A DNA stretch of 64,000 nucleotides from Actinomycetes bacterium (GCA_021819725.1 JAKAQR010000006.1:62001-126000); one strand, 5' to 3'. Positions 28,267-37,777 are shown, counted from the stretch's first letter. Numbers and translations are program-made. Notes: generated by a model not told the origin, from the sequence alone.

Positions 28267-29088
28267 TTAGAGCGGCAGAAGTCCTCCGCTGGGAGCTGAC
28301 CCTGGCAAAACTGACGCAGCAAGCGGCGGGCGAATCCTCAACGGCGTTCCCCAACCTGGGAACGTCACCGTCCACTGGGTGTGATACGTCAGTCGATCGT
28401 GAGTGAGCACGGCCGCCACCTCGAGGCCGCGGACGTAGCCAGCACCTACATAGACCGTGTAACGAAGCCGTTGGATGCCCACAAGCGCCTGTTTCAGTGT
28501 TGCTGGGCCGTGTCGTAAGGTGGTGGCAATCTGCGCTTTTGAAAGCTGTCCACTATAACCAAGACAGGTAGCCCCACTGATGACTTGGGACGCACTCGCA
28601 TGCACGTGTCCAGTCAGGTTCATGACACCGACAACTGCGAGAATCTGGCCGATCTCCTGTTGGCCGAAGCCCACACTGTACCAGTGCCCACTGATCAGGC
28701 TCCATGAGTGACCCGCGACGACCCGCGAGGCGCCATAGGCCGACTCAACCCCACCGTTTGCCGCGATGATCGCCACCTCACCATCTCGATCACTCGGATC
28801 CCAGGCACCATACACTGTCGGCCGATGCGCCACACCAGGTGCCTGCTCATGCACGGCGATCTCAAAACGCATCGGCGTTGAGGAGAACGCTGTCACCGCC
28901 GCCGCAAGGGGAGCCGGGAGCCGAGGAGTGCGCGGATGATGAGCGTGATCGACCTTGGCCGCTACCGATGCTTTGGACGTTAACGAGGTCGTCTCATGGC
29001 TGCTGGTTCCGCACGACGCTAGAAGGAGCGCACCAAGACCGACGACACCGGTTTGCAGCCCCCACCGCGTGTGATACCAAGCCGCCAT
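28267..29088 (-). CDS. Putative secreted lipoprotein
   Basis: A 273-aa protein with signal peptide and lipobox GALLLASC (Cys near residue 26), then a Ser/Thr-rich linker and a LppX/LprG-style beta-rich domain by appearance (PMRFEIAVHEQ, WSLISGHWYSVGF, LTYHTQWTVTFPG). Function not recognised. ATG 29088 is preferred (GAGGTG 11 nt upstream); a GTG at 29112 is in frame. It is convergent with the ABC permease; a GATCA-N7-TGATC hairpin lies in the gap between them. Confidence 0.7.
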   Translation of the reverse strand: MAAWYHTRWGLQTGVVGLGALLLASCGTSSHETTSLTSKASVAAKVDHAHHPRTPRLPAPLAAAVTAFSSTPMRFEIAVHEQAPGVAHRPTVYGAWDPSDRDGEVAIIAANGGVESAYGASRVVAGHSWSLISGHWYSVGFGQQEIGQILAVVGVMNLTGHVHASASQVISGATCLGYSGQLSKAQIATTLRHGPATLKQALVGIQRLRYTVYVGAGYVRGLEVAAVLTHDRLTYHTQWTVTFPGWGTPLRIRPPLAASVLPGSAPSGGLLPL

Positions 29089-29177
29089 CGTGTCAAAATC
29101 ACCTCGTTCCACGCGTATCGCATACGGCCGCCGGATAGCTACGACCGTAGCTAGTAGTGTAACCGGAGGAGGTGATC

Positions 29178-29618
29178 ATGATGGTGGTGCTCGCAGCAGG
29201 AGGTGCAATCTATCGTCCCACTGAGGCAGGTGGTTACGAAGTTCTGTTGGTTCACCGACCTCGTTATGATGACTGGTCATGGCCCAAGGGCAAGTGTGAA
29301 CCAGGAGAAAGCCTTCCCGAATGCGCCATTCGAGAGGTCGAGGAGGAGACGGGGATCTGCACCACCGTTGGCCCCATTCTCTGCGTCATCTCCTACCCGG
29401 ACCAGCTCCAGAGGACCAAACGGGTCACCTACTATGCACTCGACATCGTAACGATCGGCGAGCACGAGCCCGACCACGAGATCGACCAACTCGCATGGAT
29501 CAATATCGAGGAGGTCGATCAGCGACTGAGCGCCGCCAGCGACACACGAGTCACCGAAGCGCTTCGTACCCTCCTTGGTGCTCCCACAGAGGGATCACAT
29601 CCCCAGCCTCCTCGCTAG
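29178..29618 (+). CDS. Nudix hydrolase (MutT-like)
   Basis: A 146-aa Nudix protein. The box GKCEPGESLPECAIREVEEE plus TGI matches GX5EX7REUXEEXGU exactly. Close in style to mycobacterial MutT1-type enzymes that clean oxidised or polyphosphorylated nucleotides (WSWPKGKCEPGES). Start: GGAGGAGG is followed by GTG 29172, ATG 29178 and ATG 29181; spacing favours one of the two ATGs. Confidence 0.88.
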   Translation: MMVVLAAGGAIYRPTEAGGYEVLLVHRPRYDDWSWPKGKCEPGESLPECAIREVEEETGICTTVGPILCVISYPDQLQRTKRVTYYALDIVTIGEHEPDHEIDQLAWINIEEVDQRLSAASDTRVTEALRTLLGAPTEGSHPQPPR

Positions 29619-29885
29619 CAATGGTTAACCGATACTGTTCTTTGGTGGTAGATCACTCCAGTGGCAACGGAGTACTCCGCTCCCGACAGCGAGAAGGTCA
29701 AGCTCTGGATCTTTACGTCCCACCAACCTCAATCAAGATATCACCGCCCCCAAGGCGGCCCTGACGCGATTGGCCATACCAGTTCCGCTCGCCAACGGTG
29801 CAGGCACCAAGTGGAGTGTGAACACGACGTTAACTGTCAAGTGCACACTGGTCTGACAACGCATGGATCGCCATAGAGTAACGGT

Positions 29886-31217
29886 GTGGATCCAAGTAAA
29901 ATGCATGAGGACAAACGTCGGTTTGTGCTGCACGTCGTCGAGGAACGTCGAATCAAATTTATTCAGCTCTGGTTCACTGACGTCCTCGGCATTCCAAAGT
30001 CCTTCCAGATCACGCCAGCCGAGCTAGCCAACGCCCTCGACGAGGGGATGATCATCGACGGTTCTGCAATCGACGGCTTCTCACGCATTCAAGAAAGTGA
30101 CGTCATCGCCAGGCCCGACCCTGATAGTTTCACAATCCTCCCTAACCAGCCCCAGGTGGCGAGGATGTTCTGCGATATCATCAACTTGGATGGCACACCA
30201 TTCGAGGGGTGTCCACGCAATGTACTCAAACGTACACTTGATCGGACCCATGCACTGGGCCTCACCTTCTTCGTCTCACCGGAGATCGAGTACTTCTACC
30301 TCGACCCCACCACCACCAAGCCGCTCGATGAGGGCTCCTACTTCGACCTCTCCTTGAGCGACAAAGGATCAGAGATTCGTAAGGAAACTGTCTTCGCACT
30401 CGAGGAGGCTGGAATCGCCGTCAAGTACTCCCACCACGAGGATGGCCCCTCCCAGCATGAGATCGATCTACGCGCGACCGACGCGTTGGCCATGGCCGAC
30501 AACGTCATCACCACGCGACTCATCATCTCGCGTATCGCAGCGAACGCCGGCGTGCTCGCCACCTTTATGCCAAAGCCACTCGCCGGCGTACAGGGTTCGG
30601 GCATGCATCTGCACATGGCGCTCTTTGATGCCGACGATAACCTCTTCGCCGACCCAACAACCGCAGACGGTCTCAGTGCACAGGCTCGTCATTTTATCGC
30701 TGGGTTACTCGCCCACGCGGCCGAGATGACCGCTGTCACGAATCAGTGGGTGAACTCCTACAAACGCCTCGTTCCCGGGTATGAGGCACCAGCTGACATT
30801 GCGTGGGCACACCACAATCGTTCTGCGCTCGTGCGCGTCCCGATTGCCCCCTCGACACGCGAAGAGAACTACCAAGTCGAATACCGTGCGCCCGATCCGG
30901 CCTGCAATCCGTACCTCGCCTTCGCGGTGATCCTAGCCGCCGGCCTCGATGGCCTCACCAACAAACTTGAGCTTCCCCGTGAGACGACAGAGAACCTGTT
31001 TACCCTGCCTGAGACGAAACGCGATGCCCTCGACATAACCCCCCTGCCTAGCACGCTAGAGGAGGCGCTGCTTCGCATGGAGGAGTCCACTCTCGTCCGT
31101 GAGACCCTCGGAGACCACGTCACCGAGTGGTTTATCCGCAACAAGCACTCGGAGTGGGAACGTTACAACACTCGCATCTCTCAGTACGAACTGGCTCGCT
31201 ACCTAAGGGTGCTCTAG
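29886..31217 (+). CDS. glnA: Glutamine synthetase, type I (short form, no adenylylation tyrosine)
   Basis: Makes glutamine from glutamate, ammonia and ATP. A 443-aa GSI protein: DGSAIDGFS latch, SPEIEYFYLD, GSGMHLHMALFD, VNSYKRLVPGYEAPADIAW and the RxP loop NRSALVRVPI. Where adenylylated enzymes have NLYxLP, this reads NLFTLP, so the tyrosine modified by GlnE is replaced by phenylalanine, as in GSI-alpha enzymes. GTG 29886 lies 6 nt after TAGAGT, suggesting a leaderless mRNA; ATG 29901 is an alternative start. Directly followed by a GlnR-like regulator. Confidence 0.94.
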   Translation: MDPSKMHEDKRRFVLHVVEERRIKFIQLWFTDVLGIPKSFQITPAELANALDEGMIIDGSAIDGFSRIQESDVIARPDPDSFTILPNQPQVARMFCDIINLDGTPFEGCPRNVLKRTLDRTHALGLTFFVSPEIEYFYLDPTTTKPLDEGSYFDLSLSDKGSEIRKETVFALEEAGIAVKYSHHEDGPSQHEIDLRATDALAMADNVITTRLIISRIAANAGVLATFMPKPLAGVQGSGMHLHMALFDADDNLFADPTTADGLSAQARHFIAGLLAHAAEMTAVTNQWVNSYKRLVPGYEAPADIAWAHHNRSALVRVPIAPSTREENYQVEYRAPDPACNPYLAFAVILAAGLDGLTNKLELPRETTENLFTLPETKRDALDITPLPSTLEEALLRMEESTLVRETLGDHVTEWFIRNKHSEWERYNTRISQYELARYLRVL

Positions 31218-31898
31218 TTGGCCACCGTCGCTGTCTTCTCCCCCAAAAACGTGGAGAGAGTGATCGACTTCTACGACGATACCAGCTATGAATTCGTGGT
31301 TATCGGGCCAGAGGAGACCGCCCTTCCCGATCAGGTCGCGGGGGTGATCATCGATGCGACCACCGATTTCGACCAGGCTGTCATGCTCTGCCGAGGGATC
31401 AGACGGCATCGAGAGAGTGACGTAACCCTCCTGCTCCTGATCGAGCGACATCAGGTGAAAGAACTCGCCCTGCGGGAGGGGATGATCGACGACTTTGCGG
31501 TCTCACCCTTTGACCGCAACGAACTCGCCGTACGTCTCCAACACCTTCTGGTCCGCCACGGCCAGCCAGAGGAGCACTCCAAGATCGCCATCGGTCCGCT
31601 CGTGCTCGACACCGACACCTATCAGGCGTCGCTTGCGGGGGCCCCCATGGACCTGACCTACATGGAATACGAACTCTTAAAGTTCCTGGCAAGCCATCCC
31701 GGTAAGGTCTTTTCGCGAGAGACCCTACTGTCGAGAGTTTGGGGCTACGAATACTACGGCGGGGCACGGACCGTCGACGTCCATATCCGACGGTTACGAG
31801 CGAAGCTGGGAGAAGGCTACGAAGCGCTCATCCAAACCGTTCGCTCCGTCGGCTACAAGTTTGGACTCCCGACAGAACCTACAGACGACTCCGCGTAG
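31218..31898 (+). CDS. Atypical OmpR/GlnR-like winged-helix response regulator
   Basis: A 226-aa protein. A receiver-like domain (1-120) keeps one central Asp (GVIIDATTD) but lacks the paired acidic residues at the N-terminus and the KP lysine (reads SPFDRNE), so it is unlikely to work as a normal phospho-receiver. A Trans_Reg_C winged helix follows (YMEYELLKFLASHPGKVFSRETLLSRVWGYEYYGGARTVDVHIRRLR in pieces). The start is TTG directly after the glnA TAG, with AAGGGTG 7 nt upstream. Position and form point to GlnR-like nitrogen control. Confidence 0.85.
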   Translation: MATVAVFSPKNVERVIDFYDDTSYEFVVIGPEETALPDQVAGVIIDATTDFDQAVMLCRGIRRHRESDVTLLLLIERHQVKELALREGMIDDFAVSPFDRNELAVRLQHLLVRHGQPEEHSKIAIGPLVLDTDTYQASLAGAPMDLTYMEYELLKFLASHPGKVFSRETLLSRVWGYEYYGGARTVDVHIRRLRAKLGEGYEALIQTVRSVGYKFGLPTEPTDDSA

Positions 31899-31955
31899 GC
31901 TCTTGACTCCATATAGGCACCGCACTCCCCACCAGCGAGAGGCGTGACAGCGTGG

Positions 31956-32318
31956 TTACGAGAAGGAGGAGCCGCAACCGCAGGTTCGGGTCGCGTTGGG
32001 GTTAGTGATGTGGAACCCTGCTTCACTCAAGGAATCGCTGTAATCGAGCGAAGCACCCTTGATCAACTCAGCCGACGCCGCATCAACGACGACTCGAACA
32101 TCCCCGAAGGTCGCGGCAATGTCATCTTCAGCGAGTTCGCTATCGAAGAACATATCATAGCTATACCCTGAACATCCTCCCGGAGCGACGGCTACCCGGA
32201 GGAACAGACCTTCCGCGCCCTCTTCTTCGGCGAGCAGCGCAGCAACTTTTGCCACGGCACGATCCGTCAGGGTAATCACTGAGGGCCGTTTGCCGATTTT
32301 TACCGATGTCATTGCCAT
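31956..32318 (-). CDS. erpA: Iron-sulfur cluster carrier, ErpA/IscA A-type
   Basis: A 120-aa A-type carrier that passes Fe-S clusters to apo-enzymes. All three cluster cysteines are present: GGCSGYSY and TCGCGSSFS at the C-terminus. ITLTDRAVAKVAALLAEEE is the family N-terminus. ATG 32318 follows GAAGGAG at 5 nt. Divergent from the Mrp ATPase gene, another Fe-S carrier protein, with a 175-bp shared upstream region. Confidence 0.92.
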   Translation of the reverse strand: MAMTSVKIGKRPSVITLTDRAVAKVAALLAEEEGAEGLFLRVAVAPGGCSGYSYDMFFDSELAEDDIAATFGDVRVVVDAASAELIKGASLDYSDSLSEAGFHITNPNATRTCGCGSSFS

Positions 32319-32493
32319 GATCACTCCTTCAAGACACTGTTATGACTCCAGTATAGCGCAGATCAGCATCGTCCTAGAAGGACCTCTTAGCGAACATCGT
32401 ACCCACCACTGATTGTGCGCCATGAGGAACCTCCTGTGCCAACACCCTGACGAGAGCCTCATGCGTCAGCAAACCGTTATTAGGCTAGGTACC

Positions 32494-33633
32494 ATGACTA
32501 CGAACACGACGGCATCCGCCCAAGAGGCTCGGATTCACGACGTCGTCGATGCAGTGATGGACCCAGAACTCGGCTTGACCCTTGGGGAACTTGGCATGGT
32601 CAAAGCGGTAACGGTGACTGAGCACCAGATCTCGATCCTGGTCGCCTTAACAACACCAGGCTGCCCTCTCAAGAACCAAATTCAGAGAAGTCTCGCCGAT
32701 GTCATCGATGACCAAGACCTTGAAGGGCGCCAGCTCAAAGTCACTTTTACGGAGTTAACCCGCGACGAGAAGGAGCGAGCCATGCAGCTCGCTCGTAAAG
32801 GGGCGCAAGCCACCGATCTTCCACCCGCGCTACAGGGGACCCAGCTGCTCGCTTTCTCCTCAGGGAAGGGAGGCGTCGGCAAATCGTCACTCGCCATCGC
32901 GGTGGCACAGAACATCGCCAAGCGCGGCTATCATGTCGGCGTTCTTGACGCCGACATTTGGGGTTTCTCGCAACCCCAACTGCTCTCAGCCCAGACAGAG
33001 CGTCTGAGCGCTGAAGGGGATGCCGTCGATTTCCACATCAATCCGTACCTTGCCCCGACAGGGGCGGGAACACTCGCCGTGGTATCGATGGGCATGATGG
33101 TAGAACAAGCGGGATCGGCCATCATGTGGCGAGGTCTCATGCTATCGCGAGCGCTCCAACACTTCATCGAGGATGTAAATTGGGCCAACCCCGACTATCT
33201 CATCATCGACCTACCTCCGGGGACCGGGGATGTTCCGATGACCCTTGCCCGTCTCCTGCCAACGACGAAGGTCGCCCTCGTGACGACCCCTTCAGCACTC
33301 GCCAGCCATGTCGCCGAGCGTGCGGCCTCCTTTGCCATCAAAGCGAACCTGGCGCTACTCGGTGTCATCGAGAACATGAGTTGGATCGACTGTCCCCATG
33401 GCGAACGCTTGACGCCATTCGGGCAAGGCGGCGGAGCGGCGATCGCCGCGCAGTATCAACTTCCACTGCTGGCCCACATTCCCCTTGGGGAGTCTCTCCA
33501 CGACATGCCAGCGATCATCGATCTCACCTCAGCGATCCTCGAGCAGATGGGTCGGCAAGAGGATGCGTTGGGAGCCTGCACCGCTCACCTTTGGGATGCA
33601 TTGACAGTGGACGATCCGAGCCCTCTGCGATGA
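32494..33633 (+). CDS. mrp: Mrp/ApbC family Fe-S carrier ATPase
   Basis: A 379-aa protein: N-terminal MIP18/DUF59 domain (VMDPELGLTLGELGMV, TTPGCPLKNQI) then a P-loop NTPase with deviant Walker A SGKGGVGKSS. YLIIDLPPGTGDVPMTLA and GVIENMSW are also family motifs. The C-terminal CPxC pair is reduced to CPHG, so only one of the two usual cluster cysteines is kept. ATG 32494 lies 7 nt after TAGGCT, consistent with a leaderless mRNA. The open frame continues 27 codons upstream. Confidence 0.9.
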   Translation: MTTNTTASAQEARIHDVVDAVMDPELGLTLGELGMVKAVTVTEHQISILVALTTPGCPLKNQIQRSLADVIDDQDLEGRQLKVTFTELTRDEKERAMQLARKGAQATDLPPALQGTQLLAFSSGKGGVGKSSLAIAVAQNIAKRGYHVGVLDADIWGFSQPQLLSAQTERLSAEGDAVDFHINPYLAPTGAGTLAVVSMGMMVEQAGSAIMWRGLMLSRALQHFIEDVNWANPDYLIIDLPPGTGDVPMTLARLLPTTKVALVTTPSALASHVAERAASFAIKANLALLGVIENMSWIDCPHGERLTPFGQGGGAAIAAQYQLPLLAHIPLGESLHDMPAIIDLTSAILEQMGRQEDALGACTAHLWDALTVDDPSPLR

Positions 33634-33726
33634 CCTACCGCTGAGCCGACCGCAACGATCACCGTCCCCAACGACAACTCCCGATCGACGCTGGAATCTT
33701 GTCAGTGGTTCAACTGATGGGCGGCA

Positions 33727-34899
33727 TCAAGCGAGCGCCGCAAACATCTTGTCGCCCTGGGCGTCGGAGGTTAAGGGAACCGTCGCCGGGGCCGCACCAA
33801 AAGCGAAACAACCCGCCGGATCGACCGCCAAACACACCTCAGCCCCGCGCTCAAAACGTTCTCGCGCGAAGACGCCAACGAGTTGATGCCCACCTCCGAC
33901 TTCGACGACATGATCGTAGCCTCTACCACGAAAAGCGACATCGCAGATCCGGCCACGAAACTGATTAGTAGAGCTATCTGCAGTCTCGATATCCCTTAGC
34001 GTCGCCGCCGCTGTTCTGATGAAGACGCCCACGGGGTCCTTGTCCGATCCCGGTGAGAGCCCACCTACCTGCGCTGTCACGAGGGCATCTTCGACACGAA
34101 CGACCATCGTCCCGTTCGAACCCCAAGACTCCACGACGCCCGGCAATTCTCCAGCAAGGCCGGTAAAGCGTGCGACAAAAGGCGTCTGCGGAGACGAATA
34201 GAGTGCCTCAGGAGTTGAGTATTGAACGAGCCTACCGGCTTGTAGTACTCCGATTTTATCTGCCAGCGCAAACGCCTCTGATTGGTCATGCGTGATGTAG
34301 ACCGCAGTGGAGCCGCATTCTCTCGTCAAACTCGCGATCTCCACCCGCAACCGTTCTCGCAGATCGGCATCCAGATTCGAGAGTGGCTCATCAAAGAGAA
34401 GGAGCCCCGGTTTGGCAACCAACGCTCGCGCAAGCGCCACACGCTGCTGCTCACCCCCAGAGAGATCATTAGGATACTGATCGGCATGGGTGGCCAGGCC
34501 GACACGATCGAGCATCTCCAGCGAGGCCCGCCTTCGTTCATCTGCGCTCATTTTGAGCCTCCGTAGCGCAAAGGCAACATTTTCAATGGCCTTCATGTGT
34601 GGCCACAGTGCATAATCTTGAAAGACCATGGCGAGGTCGCGCCCCTCAGGCGGGTGGTGCTTCCCCGGCCCAGCAACCGTCTTGCCATCAAAGGCGATCT
34701 GTCCACTATCGACGGTCTCGATACCAGCGATCAGCCGGATCAACGTCGATTTACCACTACCCGATGGCCCCAAGAGGACGACAAACTCGCCCGAGCGTGC
34801 CTGGAACCTCACCTCATCAAGGGCGAGCTTCGTCGGCGTATAGCGCTTCGATACTCCGTCAATCCGAAGACTTGGAGCCGCTGATCCTGTTATGCCCAT
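33727..34899 (-). CDS. fbpC: Iron(III) ABC transporter ATP-binding protein
   Basis: A 390-aa energy-coupling ATPase: Walker A GPSGSGKST, Q-loop FQDYALWPHM, signature LSGGEQQRVALARAL, Walker B LLLFDEPLSNLD, then a TOBE-like regulatory domain (residues about 280-370). FbpC/PotA group; assigned to iron from the operon. ATG 34899 has AAGGAG 6 nt upstream. Third gene after the binding protein and permease, starting 10 nt after the permease stop. Confidence 0.88.
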   Translation of the reverse strand: MGITGSAAPSLRIDGVSKRYTPTKLALDEVRFQARSGEFVVLLGPSGSGKSTLIRLIAGIETVDSGQIAFDGKTVAGPGKHHPPEGRDLAMVFQDYALWPHMKAIENVAFALRRLKMSADERRRASLEMLDRVGLATHADQYPNDLSGGEQQRVALARALVAKPGLLLFDEPLSNLDADLRERLRVEIASLTRECGSTAVYITHDQSEAFALADKIGVLQAGRLVQYSTPEALYSSPQTPFVARFTGLAGELPGVVESWGSNGTMVVRVEDALVTAQVGGLSPGSDKDPVGVFIRTAAATLRDIETADSSTNQFRGRICDVAFRGRGYDHVVEVGGGHQLVGVFARERFERGAEVCLAVDPAGCFAFGAAPATVPLTSDAQGDKMFAALA

Positions 34900-34909
34900 A
34901 GTGCACTCC

Positions 34910-36691
34910 TTAGAGAACATTCGCTCCTAACCGTCGCCAGCCCTTTGGGGCCAGAAAGCGGAAGAGCAGCGAGATGATGATAATCATGCCGAGATCGATG
35001 AGCAGTGCAACGATCGACAACGCCGTACCCTGCGAGAGGTTCGACTTCCCGAGCACCGAAATGATCGCAACAGCGACTGGCTGGGTACCAGGCGGCGCCA
35101 ACAGTTCAGAGGCCGGCAACTCAAGAAACGTGGCCGCAAAAGTGAGCAACCACGCCCACAGCAAACTCGGCCCAAGAAGCGGTATCGCACATCGCCACCA
35201 CGATTTGGTCAAACCAGCCCCATGCACTCGCCCGGCGTCAAGCAGTGACCCCTTCACTTGGGCCAATGGTCCCGCAAGCACACGGGTAGTCGACGGCAAC
35301 GCTCCTGCGAGGTACGCCATGATGAGTATCAGAACCGTACCGTAGATATCGATACCAAGACTTGATAGTATTGGCAAGTTATAGGCGAAAATATAGCCTG
35401 CAGCCAGCACCAACCCAGGCAAAGCGATCGCAGCAAGTACCGTGACATCGAGCAACTTGTCGATCAGTTTTGTACCTCTCCTCGAGAGTCGCCGTGCGAT
35501 AACGGTGCCAAGGATGAGAGCAAGAAACCCATTGAGCACGGCCAGTTTGAAGGAGAATCCAAGAGAGCTCCCGAGGCCCGAGATCCCAAAGAGACCGCGA
35601 TAGGCACTCAGGGTCAGATTGTGCAGGGAGAGTGTCGCGAAGGGCTTGAGCATCGAGGAGACAAGGGCACCGAGAATCGGCACACCGAGCGCAACGAAAA
35701 AGACCACCAACAACACTCCAAGCGCGATGAGTTGTCCGCGGAGAGTAAGACGCGTTTGCTTCGCCGATCTCGTTCGTCCACCGAGGACCGCGTAGGACCG
35801 ACTCTTGAGAAACCGTTTTTGCAGCGTCAATGCAACAGCCACCGCCACAACCAGCATCAAACCGATGACCGCAGCTACACCAAAGTTGGCCGGGTAGGAA
35901 GAGAGCGCAACATAGAGGTTATACGTCGCTATCGGGAAGTGTGCATTGGGAGCGATCACGGCAGCGGTGCCAAAGTCAGCGATCGATTCGGCAAAGACGA
36001 CGATGAGCCCGGCAAAGATCGAAGGCAGGATCATCGGCACCATCACCCGCAAGGTAGTCAGCCTCCCTCCGCCGTGCACTCGGGCCGCATCCTCAAAACT
36101 CGATCCCAGTGCCGCGATTGACCCGGCGACGGCGAAGTAGGCAAATGGCAACCCTTTGATAGCCAATACCAAGGTATAGCCGACAGGGCCGAAGAAGATC
36201 TTGGTGTAGATCGGGCTATACAGACCGACCGCCGCCAACACCCCTCCTGGTCCAAGCACCACCTGCCAACCCACAGCGATGATATAACTCGGGACCAAGA
36301 GGACCGCCCAGATCGAGATGGACCATACTCTCCGGCCGCCCACATTGGTACGCTGGAGCAACCAAGCCAACAGGATCGCAAACGCGACCGCCAAGAGTGC
36401 CGCGAGGATCCCGACCACCAGCGAGTCCGCCATCCCTTGCAGCGTGACACCGGTAAGGGCCTCGCGGAAGGCGTTGATCGTAAACCATGCACTTCCTTGG
36501 TCAAAAAGACGGGGTGAGACGGCCAGGATCAAGAAACAGGCGGTCGGGACGAGCAGTACAACAACGAGCACCACCCAAAAGATTGGCCACCCCAAGAACT
36601 CAGCAAGGCGGCCCAGCCACCTTGAAAGGACCGAGCCCGAGCGCTCGTAGCGCTCGGGCTGCTCGATCGGTCGCTCAATAAGTGCTACCAC
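34910..36691 (-). CDS. fbpB: Iron(III) ABC transporter permease (FbpB-like, duplicated)
   Basis: A 593-aa inner-membrane protein with two homologous permease halves, about 12 helices in total, each with an EAA-type loop (SFEDAARVHGGG near residue 200 and GSLLDAGRVHGAG near 490). This double permease is characteristic of Fbp/Sfu ferric iron importers. GTG start is 6 nt after the fbpA stop. Its 5' coding region holds a perfect 12-bp hairpin. Confidence 0.9.
   Translation of the reverse strand: MVALIERPIEQPERYERSGSVLSRWLGRLAEFLGWPIFWVVLVVVLLVPTACFLILAVSPRLFDQGSAWFTINAFREALTGVTLQGMADSLVVGILAALLAVAFAILLAWLLQRTNVGGRRVWSISIWAVLLVPSYIIAVGWQVVLGPGGVLAAVGLYSPIYTKIFFGPVGYTLVLAIKGLPFAYFAVAGSIAALGSSFEDAARVHGGGRLTTLRVMVPMILPSIFAGLIVVFAESIADFGTAAVIAPNAHFPIATYNLYVALSSYPANFGVAAVIGLMLVVAVAVALTLQKRFLKSRSYAVLGGRTRSAKQTRLTLRGQLIALGVLLVVFFVALGVPILGALVSSMLKPFATLSLHNLTLSAYRGLFGISGLGSSLGFSFKLAVLNGFLALILGTVIARRLSRRGTKLIDKLLDVTVLAAIALPGLVLAAGYIFAYNLPILSSLGIDIYGTVLILIMAYLAGALPSTTRVLAGPLAQVKGSLLDAGRVHGAGLTKSWWRCAIPLLGPSLLWAWLLTFAATFLELPASELLAPPGTQPVAVAIISVLGKSNLSQGTALSIVALLIDLGMIIIISLLFRFLAPKGWRRLGANVL
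36634..36660. repeat. Perfect 12-bp inverted repeat at the start of fbpB
   Basis: AGCCCGAGCGCT and AGCGCTCGGGCT flank a 3-nt loop, forming a very stable GC-rich hairpin in codons about 11-19 of fbpB, roughly 40 nt after the fbpA stop. It could shield the fbpA mRNA 3' end or slow translation of the permease. Confidence 0.85.
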
Positions 36692-36697
36692 TGCTAC

Positions 36698-37777
36698 CTA
36701 CTGAACGATGTTGTTGGTGAACCAAGCGTTAATCGTGGCCTCGCGAGAACCCCACACGATTGGATTTGGATAGTCCGTAGGAATATTCTTCAAGTTCGGC
36801 ACCTCTGAATGTGCTTTCGTCCCCTCGATGATGGGGTAAAAGAGCGAATCGCCGTGAGGATCACCGCTGAGCATCAGCGCTTGACCCTTAGGGCTGTAGA
36901 CAAAGTCGGCAAATTTTTTCGCCTCAACAATCTCCGCCTTTGGAGCCTTACCGTCGATACCGATCACGCCGGGAAGAAGCGCTGACTTATCGGGATAAGC
37001 GACCTTCAGATCAGGGGTAGTGAATGCAAACCCAATACCAGCGGAGTTCTGCACCAACGCCACTTTGATTGCTCCGGTCAGTAGCGCATGGAGCGTCACC
37101 TTATTGGTTGAGTAGATGTGCAGTCCGTTGGCCGCGAGCTTCTTGAAATAGGCCTCACCTTGCGTGACGCCACCCTGTTGTTGCATGATGGAGGCGACTG
37201 CCGTGTAGGTCGGACCCGAAATCGCTGGGTTGTTCATCCCGATAGCACCCTTCCAGGTGGGCGTCAACAGACTGCTCCACGAGGTTGGTGGGTTCTTGGT
37301 AACCTTGGAGTTATAGACATAGGCAGCGGCGATCGTAATCCCGGTCGGGATATAACTCCCATCAGCAGGAACCAACGTTTTGCCTAGCGACGTCAGCGTC
37401 CCCGTCGTCGGTTCGAAACCACGCAACAGATAGTGCTGTTGGTCGAGAGCCGCATAGGCGTCCGAGCCATCAGACCAGAAGACACCCCACTGAGGGTTCT
37501 CGGCCTCTGCCGATATTTTCGCCAAAAGCGTACCGGTTGAGTGGTTCACCATCTCCGTCGGAATCCCCGTCGCTTGCTGAAACCCTTTGGCCACCGCTGG
37601 TGCGTAGCCTTCAGCCCCGTAGACCACCAACGGCACCACGGGGGTCTTGGAGGCGGTCTTGGTCGTCGATGAGGTAGACGCCGTCGAACTTGATCCACAC
37701 GCTGCGAGCACACTCGCCGCTCCTGCTAGCGCCAAACCAACCTTGAGAACTCGGGAGAACCGATTACGTTGCATCAT
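36698..37777 (-). CDS. fbpA: Iron(III)-binding lipoprotein of ABC transporter
   Basis: A 359-aa extracellular substrate-binding protein. Signal peptide with lipobox SVLAAC (Cys near residue 27), Ser/Thr-rich linker, then a type II periplasmic binding fold (VVYGAEGYAPAVAKGFQQATG, NPQWGVFWSDGSDAYAALD, IGMNNPAISGPTYTA). Resembles FbpA/thiamine/phosphonate-type binders; iron is inferred from the double permease. ATG 37777 chosen (tandem ATG); a weak SD precedes it. First gene of the operon. Confidence 0.87.
   Translation of the reverse strand: MMQRNRFSRVLKVGLALAGAASVLAACGSSSTASTSSTTKTASKTPVVPLVVYGAEGYAPAVAKGFQQATGIPTEMVNHSTGTLLAKISAEAENPQWGVFWSDGSDAYAALDQQHYLLRGFEPTTGTLTSLGKTLVPADGSYIPTGITIAAAYVYNSKVTKNPPTSWSSLLTPTWKGAIGMNNPAISGPTYTAVASIMQQQGGVTQGEAYFKKLAANGLHIYSTNKVTLHALLTGAIKVALVQNSAGIGFAFTTPDLKVAYPDKSALLPGVIGIDGKAPKAEIVEAKKFADFVYSPKGQALMLSGDPHGDSLFYPIIEGTKAHSEVPNLKNIPTDYPNPIVWGSREATINAWFTNNIVQ

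Noticed and set aside
29790..29885. GlnR box upstream of glnA
   Set aside because: GTTAAC and GTGT-GA-ACAC elements are present, but no GTNAC-N6-GAAAC arrangement could be fitted.
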